Below the pieces are notes generated by a model that was not told where the DNA came from, did no database searches, and saw only the letters and a list, made by a program, of their open reading frames with translations. From Eucommia ulmoides (taxonomy: Eukaryota > Streptophyta > Magnoliopsida > Garryales > Eucommiaceae): DNA of 64,000 nt. The translations under genes and the position numbers were made by a program. The stretch is from positions 558,001 to 622,000 of the forward strand of contig JAENRU010000170.1 of assembly GCA_016647705.1 (NCBI GenBank), written 5' to 3'. Shown piece after piece: positions 24,752 to 36,899 of this stretch (the first letter of the stretch is position 1; each line of letters starts with the position of its first letter).

Positions 24752-25930
24752 ATGAAAATGGAGGTGGTTTCAAAGAGATTTGAGTTGTATTGGGTATGAC
24801 TTCCGAAAAATCTCTTGACTCAATTATTGATCGTCTCACACGATTTTCTGACTACATCTATGCTTGCTTAAATTACAAAAAAGGGTGTTTTGATTGCTCC
24901 TAGAAGAGAATCACCACAAGTATCTTCTAAAATAAAAACAATGTTTTTACAAATTATGTCAGAATCGACTATCATAACTCATGATTCTAACTGCTGATAA
25001 TGACCAAAAAAAATTACAATGTCAAATTAGGAGCAACTGTTGACATTCAATTCCCCCTGTCTTACAATAGACGGTGCTTTGGATCCTCGTATGGGTAGCT
25101 ATTGACAATACACAAAACCATTGGTGTGACATTACTAAATCCTTTCACTAATGGCATACTTTGCCTCCCCCAATTTAATGATCCAACAAACGAATACTAG
25201 CATTGGGTCAACAATAATTATTACAACGGTTTCATACGTAAAGTTATATTATCATATGATCGTTATCTAAATCCACATATCTAGGAAGTAATTGTCATTT
25301 ACAGGATGGACGGGACAGTTGGTAGTCTACAAATCCGAGGGTAAAGCTCGGATATTTTTAGACATTGCTTGCTACTTCTTCCAAGATATTTAGAGTTGCA
25401 AAGGACAAGTGTTTGCAAGAAATAATTGGGGCCAAGTTGTATCTATTGATCTTGTTAATGTTATAAAATTTATTGTAACACAGCAAAAGAAAGACGTTTG
25501 TGTTATGATGTATCTAATTAAGTCACAGAGATGGGATTCGATAATGGTCAGAAGAAAAATTATGGACATAGACGAGGAGATTGGTAATTAGAGGACTATT
25601 GATTTTGAGCTTTTTAATATGGTATTTTCGAGTAGTTATAATAGGATTAAGTGGATGCCAATCAGAACCCTAGGTGATGAGGCTTTGTTCTTGGGAGATA
25701 ATTATTCATTATCAGTTTTCACACTGGAGTTATTACTCTCACTTTGAGCCTTATATCTCTCACGGAGTTGATGATGACATAGGCGTATTTTATTTGAAAG
25801 AAATTTTTTGGATTGCATTATGTTCCGGATTTCAACACAAAGTATTTGTTCCCTGCAATTTAGATTGTTCTACATTTGATGAAAAGTCTCACAAAAAAAA
25901 TGATTTTTTTACAAGCATTGCATTTTTTTA
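24752..25930 (+). pseudogene. F-box / DUF295 protein pseudogene
   Basis: Plant F-box/DUF295 proteins are substrate-binding parts of SCF ubiquitin ligases. Pieces appear in the right order. An F-box-like start lies at 24752 and just after (LPKNLLTQ, then IIDRLTRFSDYIYACL in another frame). A middle section has LNPFTNGILCLPQFNDPTNEY near 25,135-25,200. The DUF295 core has GQVFARNNWGQVVSIDLVNV at about 25,400-25,455. A late section has WMPIRTLGDEALFLGDNYSLSV near 25,655-25,715, followed by the usual acidic region and DDIGVFYLKE. The F-box start is followed by an in-frame TGA, and the later parts sit in shifting frames, so the gene is broken in several places. Family recognition is from memory of DUF295 motifs. 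Confidence 0.75.
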
Positions 25931-26027
25931 ACTTTTGTCCCTTTATATCTATCAATTTACAATTTGAAATGTTTTTGAACTTCAGTTCAATATATTTATT
26001 CGATATGGTAAACATTAAGAAATCTAT

Positions 26028-26177
26028 GTAAGAGATTTTAACACTCGGAAATCATGAAATTTACCAAGAGAATGAAGTATCTAAGAAGAAAATTATAACA
26101 ATGTAAGAGATTTTAACACTCGGAAATCATGGAATTTACCAAGAGAATAAAGTATCTAAGAAGAAAATTATAACAAA
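26028..26177 (+). repeat. 75-bp tandem duplication with degenerate further copies
   Basis: Units 26028-26102 and 26103-26177 are nearly identical and start GTAAGAGATTTTAACACTCG. Two weaker copies follow to about 26,360, with ATTAAGAGATTTTAACACTC near 26,232. It lies just downstream of the MATE gene 3' end. Confidence 0.85.
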
Positions 26178-26607
26178 ATACGAGAGATTTGAACATCGAA
26201 AAATTATTGAACTTACAAGGAGAATATAAATTATTAAGAGATTTTAACACTCAAAAATTTTGGAATTTACCAAGAAGTTCTAAAAAGAAAATCACAATAA
26301 AATATAAAACTCAAACTTGAAAAAATTATTGAACTTACAAGGAAAATAGAAATATTATTAAGAGAATTACAACGAAGACATTATGTAGATACCGTGCTAA
26401 TCATCGGTTGAAATTAAACCCTGTTCAAAAATCAACTTAAAATTGCTAACCCCAATTGAAATTGGAAGAATACATTGCATTTTTTTCCCCTCTAAACCAT
26501 AAATTTTCTTTAACAAAAAAATGATGAAATAAGAGAGGGAATGACAATGATACTGATAATTTAACTAGAAAAACAAGTCACCAATTGTTAAAGGCATTCC
26601 CAAATTA

Positions 26608-29600
26608 TCAAGCTTCGCTAGACTTGATAACAACAGTATCGTGGCCTCCCCATTTTCGCATGCGTTCGTTCGTCTTCTCCACCTGCAAAATTTGATCTCT
26701 TCAATGCTACCATTTTTGACATAAAAAAAACACTAGCATTTTTCTTATGTTATGTATCGATACTCAATAAAAATATCGATGTTTCTATTCAAAACATAGG
26801 GGCTTTTTGGGGTGAAATATTGACCAATCGAGGGTCTAAATTATCGATAAAATATTTAACATAGCTATTTTTGTCAGAAAAGAGTATTTTGGGCAACATG
26901 TTTGTTTAAGAGAGCACTAAGAGTGCCTAAATTAGCAATTAGAGATTGCAGCATAGACATTTCTATAGTAAACGTGAAGGGTATTTTGGGTAAAATGTCT
27001 ATAAAGCATAAAAAATACCTCCTTGATCCAATTTGTTTTGTAAAGCACAGCCAAGAGAAGCAAGGTTTGCAGAGCAGTCCCAGCTATCATACCACCCCAG
27101 AGTCCCTACAGTTTGTGTAAACACACCATGACAGACAGAATTAATCCATTTTAAATTGATCCATAAAAAAAGGAAAAATCATAATAAATCATCTAAAAAG
27201 ACATTTGATAACACTTTTCCTTAAGAAAAATTAATTGAATAAGATATATTTTTATTCAGAAGAAAAAATTAAAATTAACTGTATGTTTGATAACAGAGAA
27301 ATGACGTCTTAGTGTTCTCTATAAACGATCTGTTAATCCCGAGAAAAAAGTCATGGGTTTTTGACACTTTGAACCCTTGAAGTTTGACTTTTTTCTTATT
27401 TCGGTCCTTGTAATTTTAATTTGAATGCATAACACCCTAAAATTTTCTAATCATCTGGCTTTAGTCCAAATCATTAAAATTGTTACAATTTTCTGCTGCA
27501 AACAGTCACGTGCCATACACCGAATTATTTTTAAGGGGTTTAATGGGTGCTTTCAATGCAATTTCTTTCCCAAACAACATCGACAATTTTTTTGCAATCC
27601 CCTCCTTTCCCCGCACGCACATATATATTGTCTATTCCTAAATGTTTGGGTGTGCAGAAGAGGATGGAAGAAAAACAAAAGGGTAATAGATACTCATAAA
27701 AATCTCTAAAAATAGTAAAATGTGATAGACGTGATTGTTTATTATAAAGCGGATAATGATCTAGATTAAAGTGGGATGATTAGGAAACCTCAAGGTATTG
27801 TGTTTTCAAATTAAAACTACACAAGGAACAAAGTGAGATAATAGTTGAACCTCAAGGGTATAAAGTGTAAAAATACCCAGAAATTGTATAGAATATAGGA
27901 AAGTAAAATAAACAACTATTTTTTGCTTTTCAAAACACATAAAATAAACTCTTACATTTACTTAGTAAAAAAAAAAAAAGTTATCAAACGCTGCCCTAAA
28001 TTTGAAATCCAATTTTGAGCCAAAATTTGTGTTCTGGAACAAATCCGAAAATGGAATAGAACATTGTATACTTACCATTACTCCGAGATCTGCTGCATAA
28101 CCGAGAAGGTAGCCAAGGGGGAGGCCAAAAATGTAATAACACCCCAAGTTAATATAAGCCACCAAAGCTTGCCATCCACCTCCAATAGCAACACCTGCAG
28201 AAGATAAAGATTTTTTGGCCTTAACGAGCCATGGTCAAGCTACATATCTCAGTGAGGCCAAAAAAGCAACAACTATACCTGATATCACAGGTTGAACACT
28301 GTTGAGAACCATAGTTATACCAAGAAGATAGGCGAGGCGAGAGACGGCTTTTAGCAAATCCTCACTATTTGTGAAAATGATGCCGAAATGGTTCTTGGTT
28401 ACCAAGACAATAACCATGAATATGATCCCAATAAGGAGGGATTGGAAGACTGTGACATAAACCGAATACTTAGTTGCTCTTGGATGTCCCAGTCCAAGCT
28501 CATTTGAAACCCGAACGCTGAAAAATAAGATCAAAAGGAAAATCAAAATTTATATATATATATATGAAGGAAAAAAAATCATTCAAGAGGCTCAGGTAAT
28601 CAATACATTATGATTTTAATTAGTCCATGGAGAAAAATAATACCAATTTCTTCATGAAGAGCACATTCGATTGTATATCAATTCGCAAATTAGACCATTT
28701 TAGGGCTAGTAAATTTATGAATTGTTATACTTTATTGTTTGATTGTAAAAATGAAACAATTAAATTAGCCATTATTGAATTTGCTTTAAATGTTTTTTCT
28801 TGTATAATTGTTGCAAGATGTAACTAAAAAATATATTAAACTAAAAGAATTTTATGTTTTTTAATTTATTGAATTTTATGTTTCTTAAAATTTATTGAAT
28901 TTTATGTTTTTTAATTGAATTTTATGCTTTTTAATCATTTAAAACAATATATAAATTTAATCAAATTGAATGGAGAAATGCACAAATCAATTCATCTAAA
29001 ATAATCTAAATTTTTTAATACAAATCATCCAAAATAATCTAAATTTTTGAATTAGACAATTTAGATAACGAAAATGACCCAATTTTTTTTTTATCTTCTT
29101 ATATGTGAGAGAATACACATTAACTATGTGGAAAAGGGTGTTTAAATTTTCTTACCTTATAGCAGCATTGATTCCAATGAATATCATGGCTTCCCACCCA
29201 TTGATGTTCATGCTAAAATAAAACAAAACATGTAGAATCAGGGAAAATTCAATCCCAAGACACTCTGATATGCCCAAAAAAATTTGTCTTAGAAGTGATT
29301 TGATCTCACCAGATAGTAAGGGAGCCAACAGCAATGACTGCATTGTCGAGATGTCCGGTGAGGATAATGATGCTCATCATATACCATATTTCCAGGCACA
29401 GCATCACGGCTGAAGCGAGCGATAGTCTGACAAACGCCCATATCTCCTTGAACGCAGCCAGCGACAACCCATTCCACCCATCTTTACACCACCCCACAAC
29501 ATACACAACCTGAGCTATCGCGACTCCCCAACTCGTGATGTCAAATGCTACAGCTGCACCCGTTGTGCCCCAATTGAACGTATAAATGAAGAGCCAAAGT

Positions 29601-31248
29601 ATCCCAACATGAAAAATTAGAGCCAGAAACCCAATCCAAGCAAGAACACCGACTTTGCTTTGGGCTTGAAGGAATTTCGATGTGGGAAAATTGATGGCAA
29701 GAGAGAAGAGTTGGGGGATGACTTGGAGAGTGAAGGTTCCGGCTAGTTCAGCAATGTCACTTTCTTGACCGAGGAGCTTTAGGATTGGGGTAGTGAAGAT
29801 GTAGATTGGCAAGAGTAGTATGCAGGAGGTCAACAGGATTATCCATGACCGCTGCATGTAGACGCCTAGCAAATGAACTTGCCCAGCGCCAAAAGCTTGA
29901 CCACATAATGTCTCGAGCGCACTCCCCATTCCAAGCTGAGAGGCATTGTACAATTCACAATTAAGTCAGCCTCTTGAAGATTTTCAATCCGACGGTTTAG
30001 AAGCAAATATGCACGAACTATAATATGAACCAAGAGGTATGAAATCAAAGAACAATCATTTTACTCTAAGAATGTGTTGGGATTATCCCACTGTCGGATG
30101 TGGATTGTGAGAGAAAATATCACCTCATGAGTTAATTTTTAGGGTCGAGAGAGGTCTACGACCGCTCTACACGTATTATTAGAGCTCATGTTACAACAAC
30201 CCTGCTCCAATAGCAACAAAATGAGAGATTGGTCGAGAGTTAACCGATCAAAAATACTCGATGTATGAGGGGAAGGTTGTTGGGTTTATCTCATATCAGA
30301 TGTGGAAGGGATTAGTAGTCAAACTATAAGTGTAAGAGAAAATCTTACCTCACCAGCTAGCTTTTGAACGTATAGGATAATTTTGGGTCTCTCGCAACTT
30401 TAAAAGTTAACTCATGAGATTAGTTTTTCTCTCACACTTACTACTTTATCATTATTTCCTTTCATATCCAATGTGAGATAAACCCAATAGAATATACCAC
30501 ACTCAAGGGACTATAAATTTGTGCGTCATTTTTTGACAGAAAATTGGAACTATAAAGTTGTATGAAACCATATAACACAGTAGAAATTAATGAAAGAAAG
30601 AATGACTTGAGATAAAAATAGGCCGTGATTTTGAAAGAATTACGACGATGAAACCAGTTTACTAACAGCAGGGAAGATGTTTCTCGACAGCCAAACAAAA
30701 GCTCAGCTAAAATTCAGCAATAAGTTCTGATCTAATTGTTTATGATCATGAACTTTCACTAAAATGGAATTCGGATTTGTTTTAAAAATTATAGTTCATT
30801 GAATTTCGACTGCGATAAGAAAATATTTGAATACTAATGAATCGACATATAACTCTGCATTCGGATGAAGAATCACATCCGACGTCTCATACATGTAGAA
30901 AGACGGATTGACACAAGCAAAGATATGCATCTCGATGTTAGATAACGAGAGAGAGAGAGAGAGAGTAACCATGAAGCCGAAGGAGAAGGTGCCGATGACG
31001 GACAGAGAGATTGCGACGGCGGAGAGCTCAATCTCTCCGATATGGCCAACGAACATGTTAGTAACAGAGTTGATTCCGAACTGACAAATTATATTGAAGG
31101 CTATAGGACCTCCGATTTTCCAGAGCTTCACAGTTTCGATCCAGAACACCGCCTTCCATTCTCGCAGTCCTTTCAGCGGCCGGTAATCCCCGTCCTCGCC
31201 GATCAGTTCGACCTCGTCGGATTTTCCGGTGAGCAGCGGCGCCTCCAT
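26608..31248 (-). CDS. MATE-family efflux transporter (DETOXIFICATION 33-35-like), seven exons
   Basis: Exons on the minus strand are 31248-30970, 29935-29310, 29212-29156, 28517-28279, 28194-28076, 27105-27019 and 26682-26608. Every intron has GT-AG ends and the parts total 1482 nt, or 493 residues plus TGA. The protein starts MEAPLLTGKSDEVEL, has the usual twelve hydrophobic segments, and carries family signatures FNIICQFGINSVTNMFVGHI, GMGSALETLCGQAFGAGQ, MNINGWEAMIFIGINAAIS, VRVSNELGLGHPRATKY and GGWQALVAYINLGCYY, with a basic KWGGHDT tail. MATE proteins export organic solutes across tonoplast or plasma membrane by cation antiport. DTX35 relatives are linked to flavonoid transport; the substrate here is inferred only from that. 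Introns 1, 3 and 5 hold MITE-like insertions, yet no coding lesion was seen. Confidence 0.95.
27353..27880. mobile_element. Foldback MITE in MATE intron 5
   Basis: The two halves are long inverted repeats. The left phrase GACACTTTGAACCCTTGAAG pairs with the right end, whose reverse complement reads ACACTTTATACCCTTGAGG. Matching continues through TCCTTGT, TTTTAATTTGAA and CTAATCATC. It has no coding capacity. Confidence 0.7.
28660..29045. mobile_element. MITE in MATE intron 3
   Basis: It matches, in opposite plus-strand orientation, the element in ferroportin intron 3. It shares ATTTATGAATTGTTATACTT near 28,710 and AAATCAATTCATC near 28,985. It is AT-rich and non-coding; ends are approximate. 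Confidence 0.5.
30067..30487. mobile_element. MITE- or TRIM-like repeat pair in MATE intron 1
   Basis: The block 30280-30487 has terminal inverted repeats (TTGGGTTTATCTCATATC at left, CCAATGTGAGATAAACCCAA at right) and a second inverted pair just inside (TAAGTGTAAGAGAAAA against TTTTTCTCTCACACTTA). The neighbouring block from about 30067 starts with the related TGTTGGGATTATCCCAC and is probably a truncated sister copy. Confidence 0.6.
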
Positions 31249-31489
31249 ATCTCGAAATTATGAGAAAAACGAATCACGGTAACTTGACGTCGCCGGAGTC
31301 GATAACGGAGATGGCGACGACGACGGCGACGGCGAGATAGACTGAGTCGTTGGAGTGTAGCGCACTCGACTCTTTGGGAAGCCGTTATTGAAGAAACGTC
31401 TTCTGTTTGATTCACGTATGATTCATGACTAAACTCAAACTGGTTGCTCAACCCCCGCCTATCCAATAAGATATTGCCACGTGGATATA

Positions 31490-32300
31490 ATATTAATGAA
31501 ATTTGTATTTTATCGTTTTTTATATCTATTGCAATAATATAATTTATTTTGTGATATCATAAAATACAATTAATTTTTTTTACATAAATTTAAAATTGAC
31601 TTTTTTATTACAATCTAAAATTAAAAAATTTTAACTCATACAATTCACGCACTATAATAATCTTTTTAAAATATTCAAAATTATTATTAAAATTTCAGAA
31701 TCCTATACTATAAAAATTATTGTAATTTTTTACATATAAAAATTATAATAACTTTTATTTATGATGGAATACATAAACTAAAATTTTAATTTGGTGAACT
31801 ATTTATCAAAAATCTATTTAATAATTTATTAAGAAAACTTGGTTCAATTAATTAATGGGATTTATAGTCGTTCATTTATAAATGAAAATTGTATTCTATT
31901 AATTATTTTTGTTTTTTATATATATAATAATTGAAATAGTATATTTATTCTGTATTTTCATAAAATACAATTAAATTTATTTATACGATAGGAATTAAAA
32001 TTTTACCTTATACAATTCATGTACTATAATAATTTTTTTAAAATTATTGTTAAAAAATTAAAATTTATTGTATATCATAAAAATTATTGTAACTTTTTAC
32101 ATGTAAAAATTAAAGTAATTTTTATGTATAATAATAATTTTAAATTTTTAACAAAATTATTATAGCACGTGGAATACATAGATTTAAAATTTTAATTTCG
32201 TGAAAAAAATCTATTTAATAATCAATAAAATGAGGGGAAAAAAAAAAACAACTTGGTTCAATTAATTAATGGGATTTGTAGTCGTTCATTTATAATTTTT
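31490..32300 (+). repeat. Direct duplication of about 0.4 kb upstream of the MATE gene
   Basis: Two AT-rich copies, about 31500-31880 and 31890-32297, share a CATAAAATACAATTAA phrase near their starts and a TTCAATTAATTAATGGGATT, then GTCGTTCATTTATA ending (about 31836-31880 and 32252-32297). The copies are diverged with small indels. They lie 0.25-1.05 kb upstream of the MATE start codon. Confidence 0.7.
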
Positions 32301-32368
32301 ATAATATTAAAAATTCTTTTATTAAAATATAATAGACTACTATAATTAATTAATAATTCAACGTGCAA

Positions 32369-32635
32369 ATAGGGTTAATTATAATTTACTCCCTTATAAT
32401 TAGGTCATTTTGCACTTCATTTTTTTATAGTATTTTCGTCACCATTTTATACTTTATAGTTAGATTTTGTTGCACTTTACCCCATGATATAAGTCAGGTG
32501 GACAAAGTGCTAAAGAGGGAAGTAAAATGTAACAAGAGTCTAACCACAAGGGATAAAGTGATGACGCGAATACCTCAGGAGTCAAAATACAGAATGACCT
32601 AATCACAGAGAGAAAAAATATAGTTTAACCCTATT
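32369..32635. mobile_element. Foldback MITE
   Basis: The left arm ATAGGGTTAATTATAATTTA and the reverse complement of the right arm, ATAGGGTTAAACTATATTTT, match. Matching continues through ATTAGGTCATT and a TTAGA-TTTGTT/TTAGACTCTTGTT phrase, so most of the 0.27 kb can fold back. It has no coding capacity. Confidence 0.75.
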
Positions 32636-34762
32636 TAGAAAGTTCTTGATATCATGGTTCCTCATTTGGTTCAGTGCGGATTATATTTGATAAAAATTAA
32701 AAAATTTATAACTATTAATTACCTTGAAAATTCATAAATATCAGACAAGTCATTTTTGCACTATACATACATTAAATGTTTTGGGTGTGAATTCTGCTCT
32801 TAGATTTTATTATTTTTCTTTTGAATAATTATTTAATTTTTGTTGTAAATAATTGGATTAATTGCCTTTTAGTCGCTTATACTTTTGCCTCATATCATTT
32901 TAAATCCTTTACTTTGAAAACTTGCACATCACCCCTATCTATTCTTGACTAATTTATTCCAAAAAATATCAAAAATTTATTCCAAAAAATATCAAATAAC
33001 TTATTTGTCTGCTTGCTTATTTCATTTTCTTTGAGGGTAACTCTAGTTCTCGTCCGCTCGTTCATACCACTACTATTCGCTAGTTCATACTACTTTTAGT
33101 AGAAGTAGGCATATCTGACTTCACTTGTGATGTGAATGGAGGGTCGAGATCTCTCATGGGAATTGGTTGGCTTGCCTAACTAGGCGTCGGGGTTGGCGCT
33201 CTAAGGGTAGCCTATGAAGCAACCCAAGTCTTTTTTTTTTGAGTTTCGGGAGCCCTCTTCCGGTGGTATGGTAGTTGTTCTATCGATGGCTCTCTCCAGT
33301 CATGTCAGTGAGCATGTGGTAAACGAGAGAGTGAGGGAAGTTGGATATTCTCTTTTGTTTTGAATGACCACATTCTTAGCGTCAACACTCGACCGAAAAC
33401 CATTAGAATAACCTTTTTTTTATATAATTCAAATAAAATAATTAAAGATAATAATTGGAAAAAAAAAAAAAAAAAAAAGCTTATATTTTATCTTTTGCTC
33501 TCTTTCTCTCTACTTCTCTTTCAATAAATACAAAATAAAATAAAAATTAAATTAAATTAAATGGTTTTTATTTTTCCCATTTCATATATAATTTATATTA
33601 ATTTTTTAACATAATATAGTTATGTTAAACAAAAAAAAAATTATGAATAAAAAAGAGTAAAGTATTTGTTTTTAAAATAAAGGGGATAAAATAAAATAAG
33701 ATCAAAACAGAGGGGTTGAAAAAAATTAACGCTGACAAATTTTAAATGTGAGAGCGAAGGGAAGTGAAGGGGGAATCACACGTTCCACCAACCTTTCCAA
33801 CGAGCAAGTGAGCCAGACCCAACCCCCATATTTATTGAAAAGGACACTACATTTAATGCTTTTACGTTCAGGACAAAAAAATACATGATGTGATGGTTAG
33901 ATTATCGTAAATTGTCGTTTATTCGACGCTATTTTACCTTATTATATCATTTTAACGAAGTTAAAGTTTTTATTTAATTTTTAAATTATATAGACGAAAT
34001 TGTCTGTACATTTTAATTTAAATTAAAAAATAAATTAAAATTAAAATAAATGAACAATTTCGTCTATTTAATCTATTTTAAAGATATTCTATTAATGTAA
34101 ATAAAAAAAATATATAATTTTTTTATTATTATTCCTTTTTAAAAAAAAAAAATACTTGAAGTACAACAAAAACCCAATAAAAAATAGACAAATCGAATCA
34201 ATTTTTTTTTGTTTCTATTTTTTCTATTTTAATTATTTTACTAATTTTAGACAAGAGCATTAAACTTAGAAAAAAAAAAGTATAATGAATTCATAACATT
34301 AAAGCATGAAACATTCAATTTTTGCACAAGCATATTTCTAATTACATTTTAGAACATTTAGAAAAATAATTGAATTCATTCTGCTATTTAAATTTTATTT
34401 TAAAAAATTTAGAAATTATTGTGATATTCAAAAATTTAATTTTAAAATTTTTAGGGATTAATATGTTAATTTTAATATTGACTTTTAAAAATTTAGAGAT
34501 TATTAAGTTATTTAAAAATTTTGAGATATAATTAATATTTTTTTTAATTTTAAAAGAGATATTAATGTAAATAAATAAAAAATAATATAAAAATATATGG
34601 ATACGATGATTGCCTTCTAAAGGAAGACAACACTCTATACCCATATATATGTGCATGTCATGATATGACACGTATCAAACCAAACTAAAAAAAAAATAGA
34701 AAGAAAAATGACAGTTGAGGTTGATCATGTATAGGTATTTATATATTTGTGTCTATATCCAT
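32636..34762. other. Intergenic, no gene seen
   Basis: Very AT-rich with many homopolymer runs. A short GC-richer island at about 33040-33410 (containing GGCGTCGGGGTTGGCGCTC) has no recognisable coding sequence and may be a retroelement leftover. Confidence 0.4.
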
Positions 34763-36415
34763 TAGGATTGGTCATGGGCCGGGCCGGACTTTAGGTAAGA
34801 TATTACAAAAATGTGCAAGGCCCTAGCCCGGCCCGGCCCTAAGTTCGGACCTTATTTTTATTCCCAAGTCCGGCCCTATCAAAATAATTAGGACCCTAGC
34901 CCAACTCTCGGGCCGGGTCGGCCCTATAATTTATTTATTTTTAATTTAAAAATTAAACAAAAACATAATCATTAGATTAATCACCAATTGCTGCAAAATA
35001 ATTATCAGATTAATCTACAATTGCTACAAAATAATCATTAGATGAATCTACAATTGTTGCAAGATAATCACCATTCATTTCTACACAAACAGATTCATCT
35101 ATACAAAAACAGATTCATCATCATGCATTTCTACACCAAAAAAAGGCCACATTTACATTCAAACCAAAAAAAAAAAAACTACAGGGGGAAAAATTGTTCT
35201 ATCAATCATGATTTTCTACAATTACAAGAAACTACAACAATTATGTTCCCCGAACAATAAAACAAACAGCTTCCATTTGGGAACACCCAAAATTGCCCCC
35301 CCATCATTTGGATGGATCATATATATATATATATATAGATATATGCAAACAACATAATCAGGCAAAGAACTTCAAATATAGTTTAAAAAACAATCATAAG
35401 AACCGAAAATTCAAGAAATTCACCATGTAATTTGGAAGAGGAACGAGTGGAATTTCGATCACTGAGAACTCTTCTTCCCATTTCCGTAATACCCGATATA
35501 CCACCTCACGAATTTCTTCGGACCCGTCTGAAGATTTGTTGTGGGCTTATACTCGAGCTCCCTCTGAGCTAAGCTTATGTTTGCATGAGTGAATAGAACA
35601 CCCCATTTCTGGGGGGAAAAAAAACAACATTCAAAAACAGTAATAACAAATGCTAACACCAACAGAAATTTTCAACCGTAGCGACAAACTATTAAATGAA
35701 CGCTAGCCAATTAAACAATATATGCAAATAATCCGTAAGCCATTGGATGAACGCAAGCCATATTCGACAAACTTCTGTGGAATATACCTGAAAAGGCTGA
35801 AATCCGTCGCAGAGGCGATCGATCGACAGGAGAGACTCGAAATCGACGATTAACGACAACTCCACAAACCAATCGACGGCGAACAGAAGCGATTCACAGC
35901 AGCAAGACGAAAGACAACTCCAACTCCACAAAGCAATCGACGCCTCGACGGAGAACAAAAGCGATTATCAGCGAACGGAAGTGATTCACGGCGAACGGGC
36001 GACGAAAGACAAAGAGAAAGGGAGGTTGCGTATGAAACGGGAGAGAGAGAAAGAGGTTGCGAGCAGGAGGAGTTCAATCGCTAGGAGAGGCATACAAATT
36101 AGGGTTGAGAGTATAATCTCTATATATATGGCAGCACACAATCACACAGGAGGAGTGGCGCTAGGGTTCACTGGTTCAGTAAATGTATAATGTCTATATA
36201 TATATATATAATTATATATTTTAATTTAATCCTCGGGCTAGGCCGGGCCGGCCCTAGAAAATATTGGCCTTGCCCAAGCCCAACTCTAATTTTACTCAGG
36301 CCTAACCTTTGTATTCCAAGCCCAGCCCACGGGCTTAAAACACAAACCCAAGCCCTAAAAAATAATAGGCTGGCTTGGCGAGCCGGGTGAGCCCCTAGGC
36401 CCATGACCATCCCTA
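34763..36415. mobile_element. Non-autonomous hAT transposon carrying a gene fragment
   Basis: The left end TAGGATTGGTCATGGGCC and the reverse complement of the right end, TAGGGATGGTCATGGGCC, match. Both lead into subterminal GGGCCGGGCC-type repeats. A perfect 8-bp target duplication ATATCCAT flanks the element (34755-34762 and 36416-36423), the hAT hallmark. At 1.65 kb with no transposase it needs help in trans. It holds an epimerase gene fragment at 35459-35624 and GC-richer sequence of unknown origin from about 35,750 to 36,150. The clean ends suggest a fairly recent move. Confidence 0.85.
35459..35624 (-). pseudogene. Captured 3' end of a UDP-glucuronate 4-epimerase (GAE) gene
   Basis: On the minus strand the reading gives GVLFTHANISLAQRELEY, KPTTNLQTGPKKFVRWY and IGYYGNGKKSSQ, then TGA. 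This is the C-terminal end of plant GAE proteins, Golgi enzymes that make UDP-galacturonate for pectin. Only about 50 residues are present; the NAD-binding fold and the catalytic part are missing. Sequence beyond the stop (to about 35,425) may be captured 3' UTR. It lies wholly inside the hAT element, so transduplication is the natural explanation. It cannot make an active enzyme. Confidence 0.8.
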
Positions 36416-36423
36416 ATATCCAT

Positions 36424-36899
36424 ACATACGGTTTACACACACACAACAACAACAACAAAAAAAAAAAAAAAAAATGCCCTCACTCTCTCTCTCTCTCTCG
36501 GCTGCAGGTAATTTTTTTTCCCCTTTTTCTCATTTTATGTATAAATATATATATATATATACACTAATTTATGGGATTATCGATACAGATATATAAACAT
36601 GTATATTTATATGCCAAAAATATATGTACGTGGGTTCGATAAATATAGTGGGTATAATTATACATAGATATAGCTAAATTGTGAAGAATACAATTTAAAA
36701 TAAAATTTGCAAATTTTATTAAAATGATAAATCTAGTATTACATTTACTAGTAATATTTTTTATTGTCGATTAACATTTTTCTGTAAATCAAATTATTAA
36801 CAAGAGTTTTTTTTGTAATCGTTGTTACGATAATTTTTATACAGTTGATATTGACTTAAAAAATTAGACATTTAGTAATTTTGTATAATAAAAAAATTT
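36424..36899. other. Intergenic with simple repeats, no gene
   Basis: An ACACACAC/AACAACAAC/A-run composite is at about 36434-36474, a (CT)n tract at about 36480-36499 and a (AT)n tract near 36545-36560. Nothing coding was seen. Confidence 0.6.
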
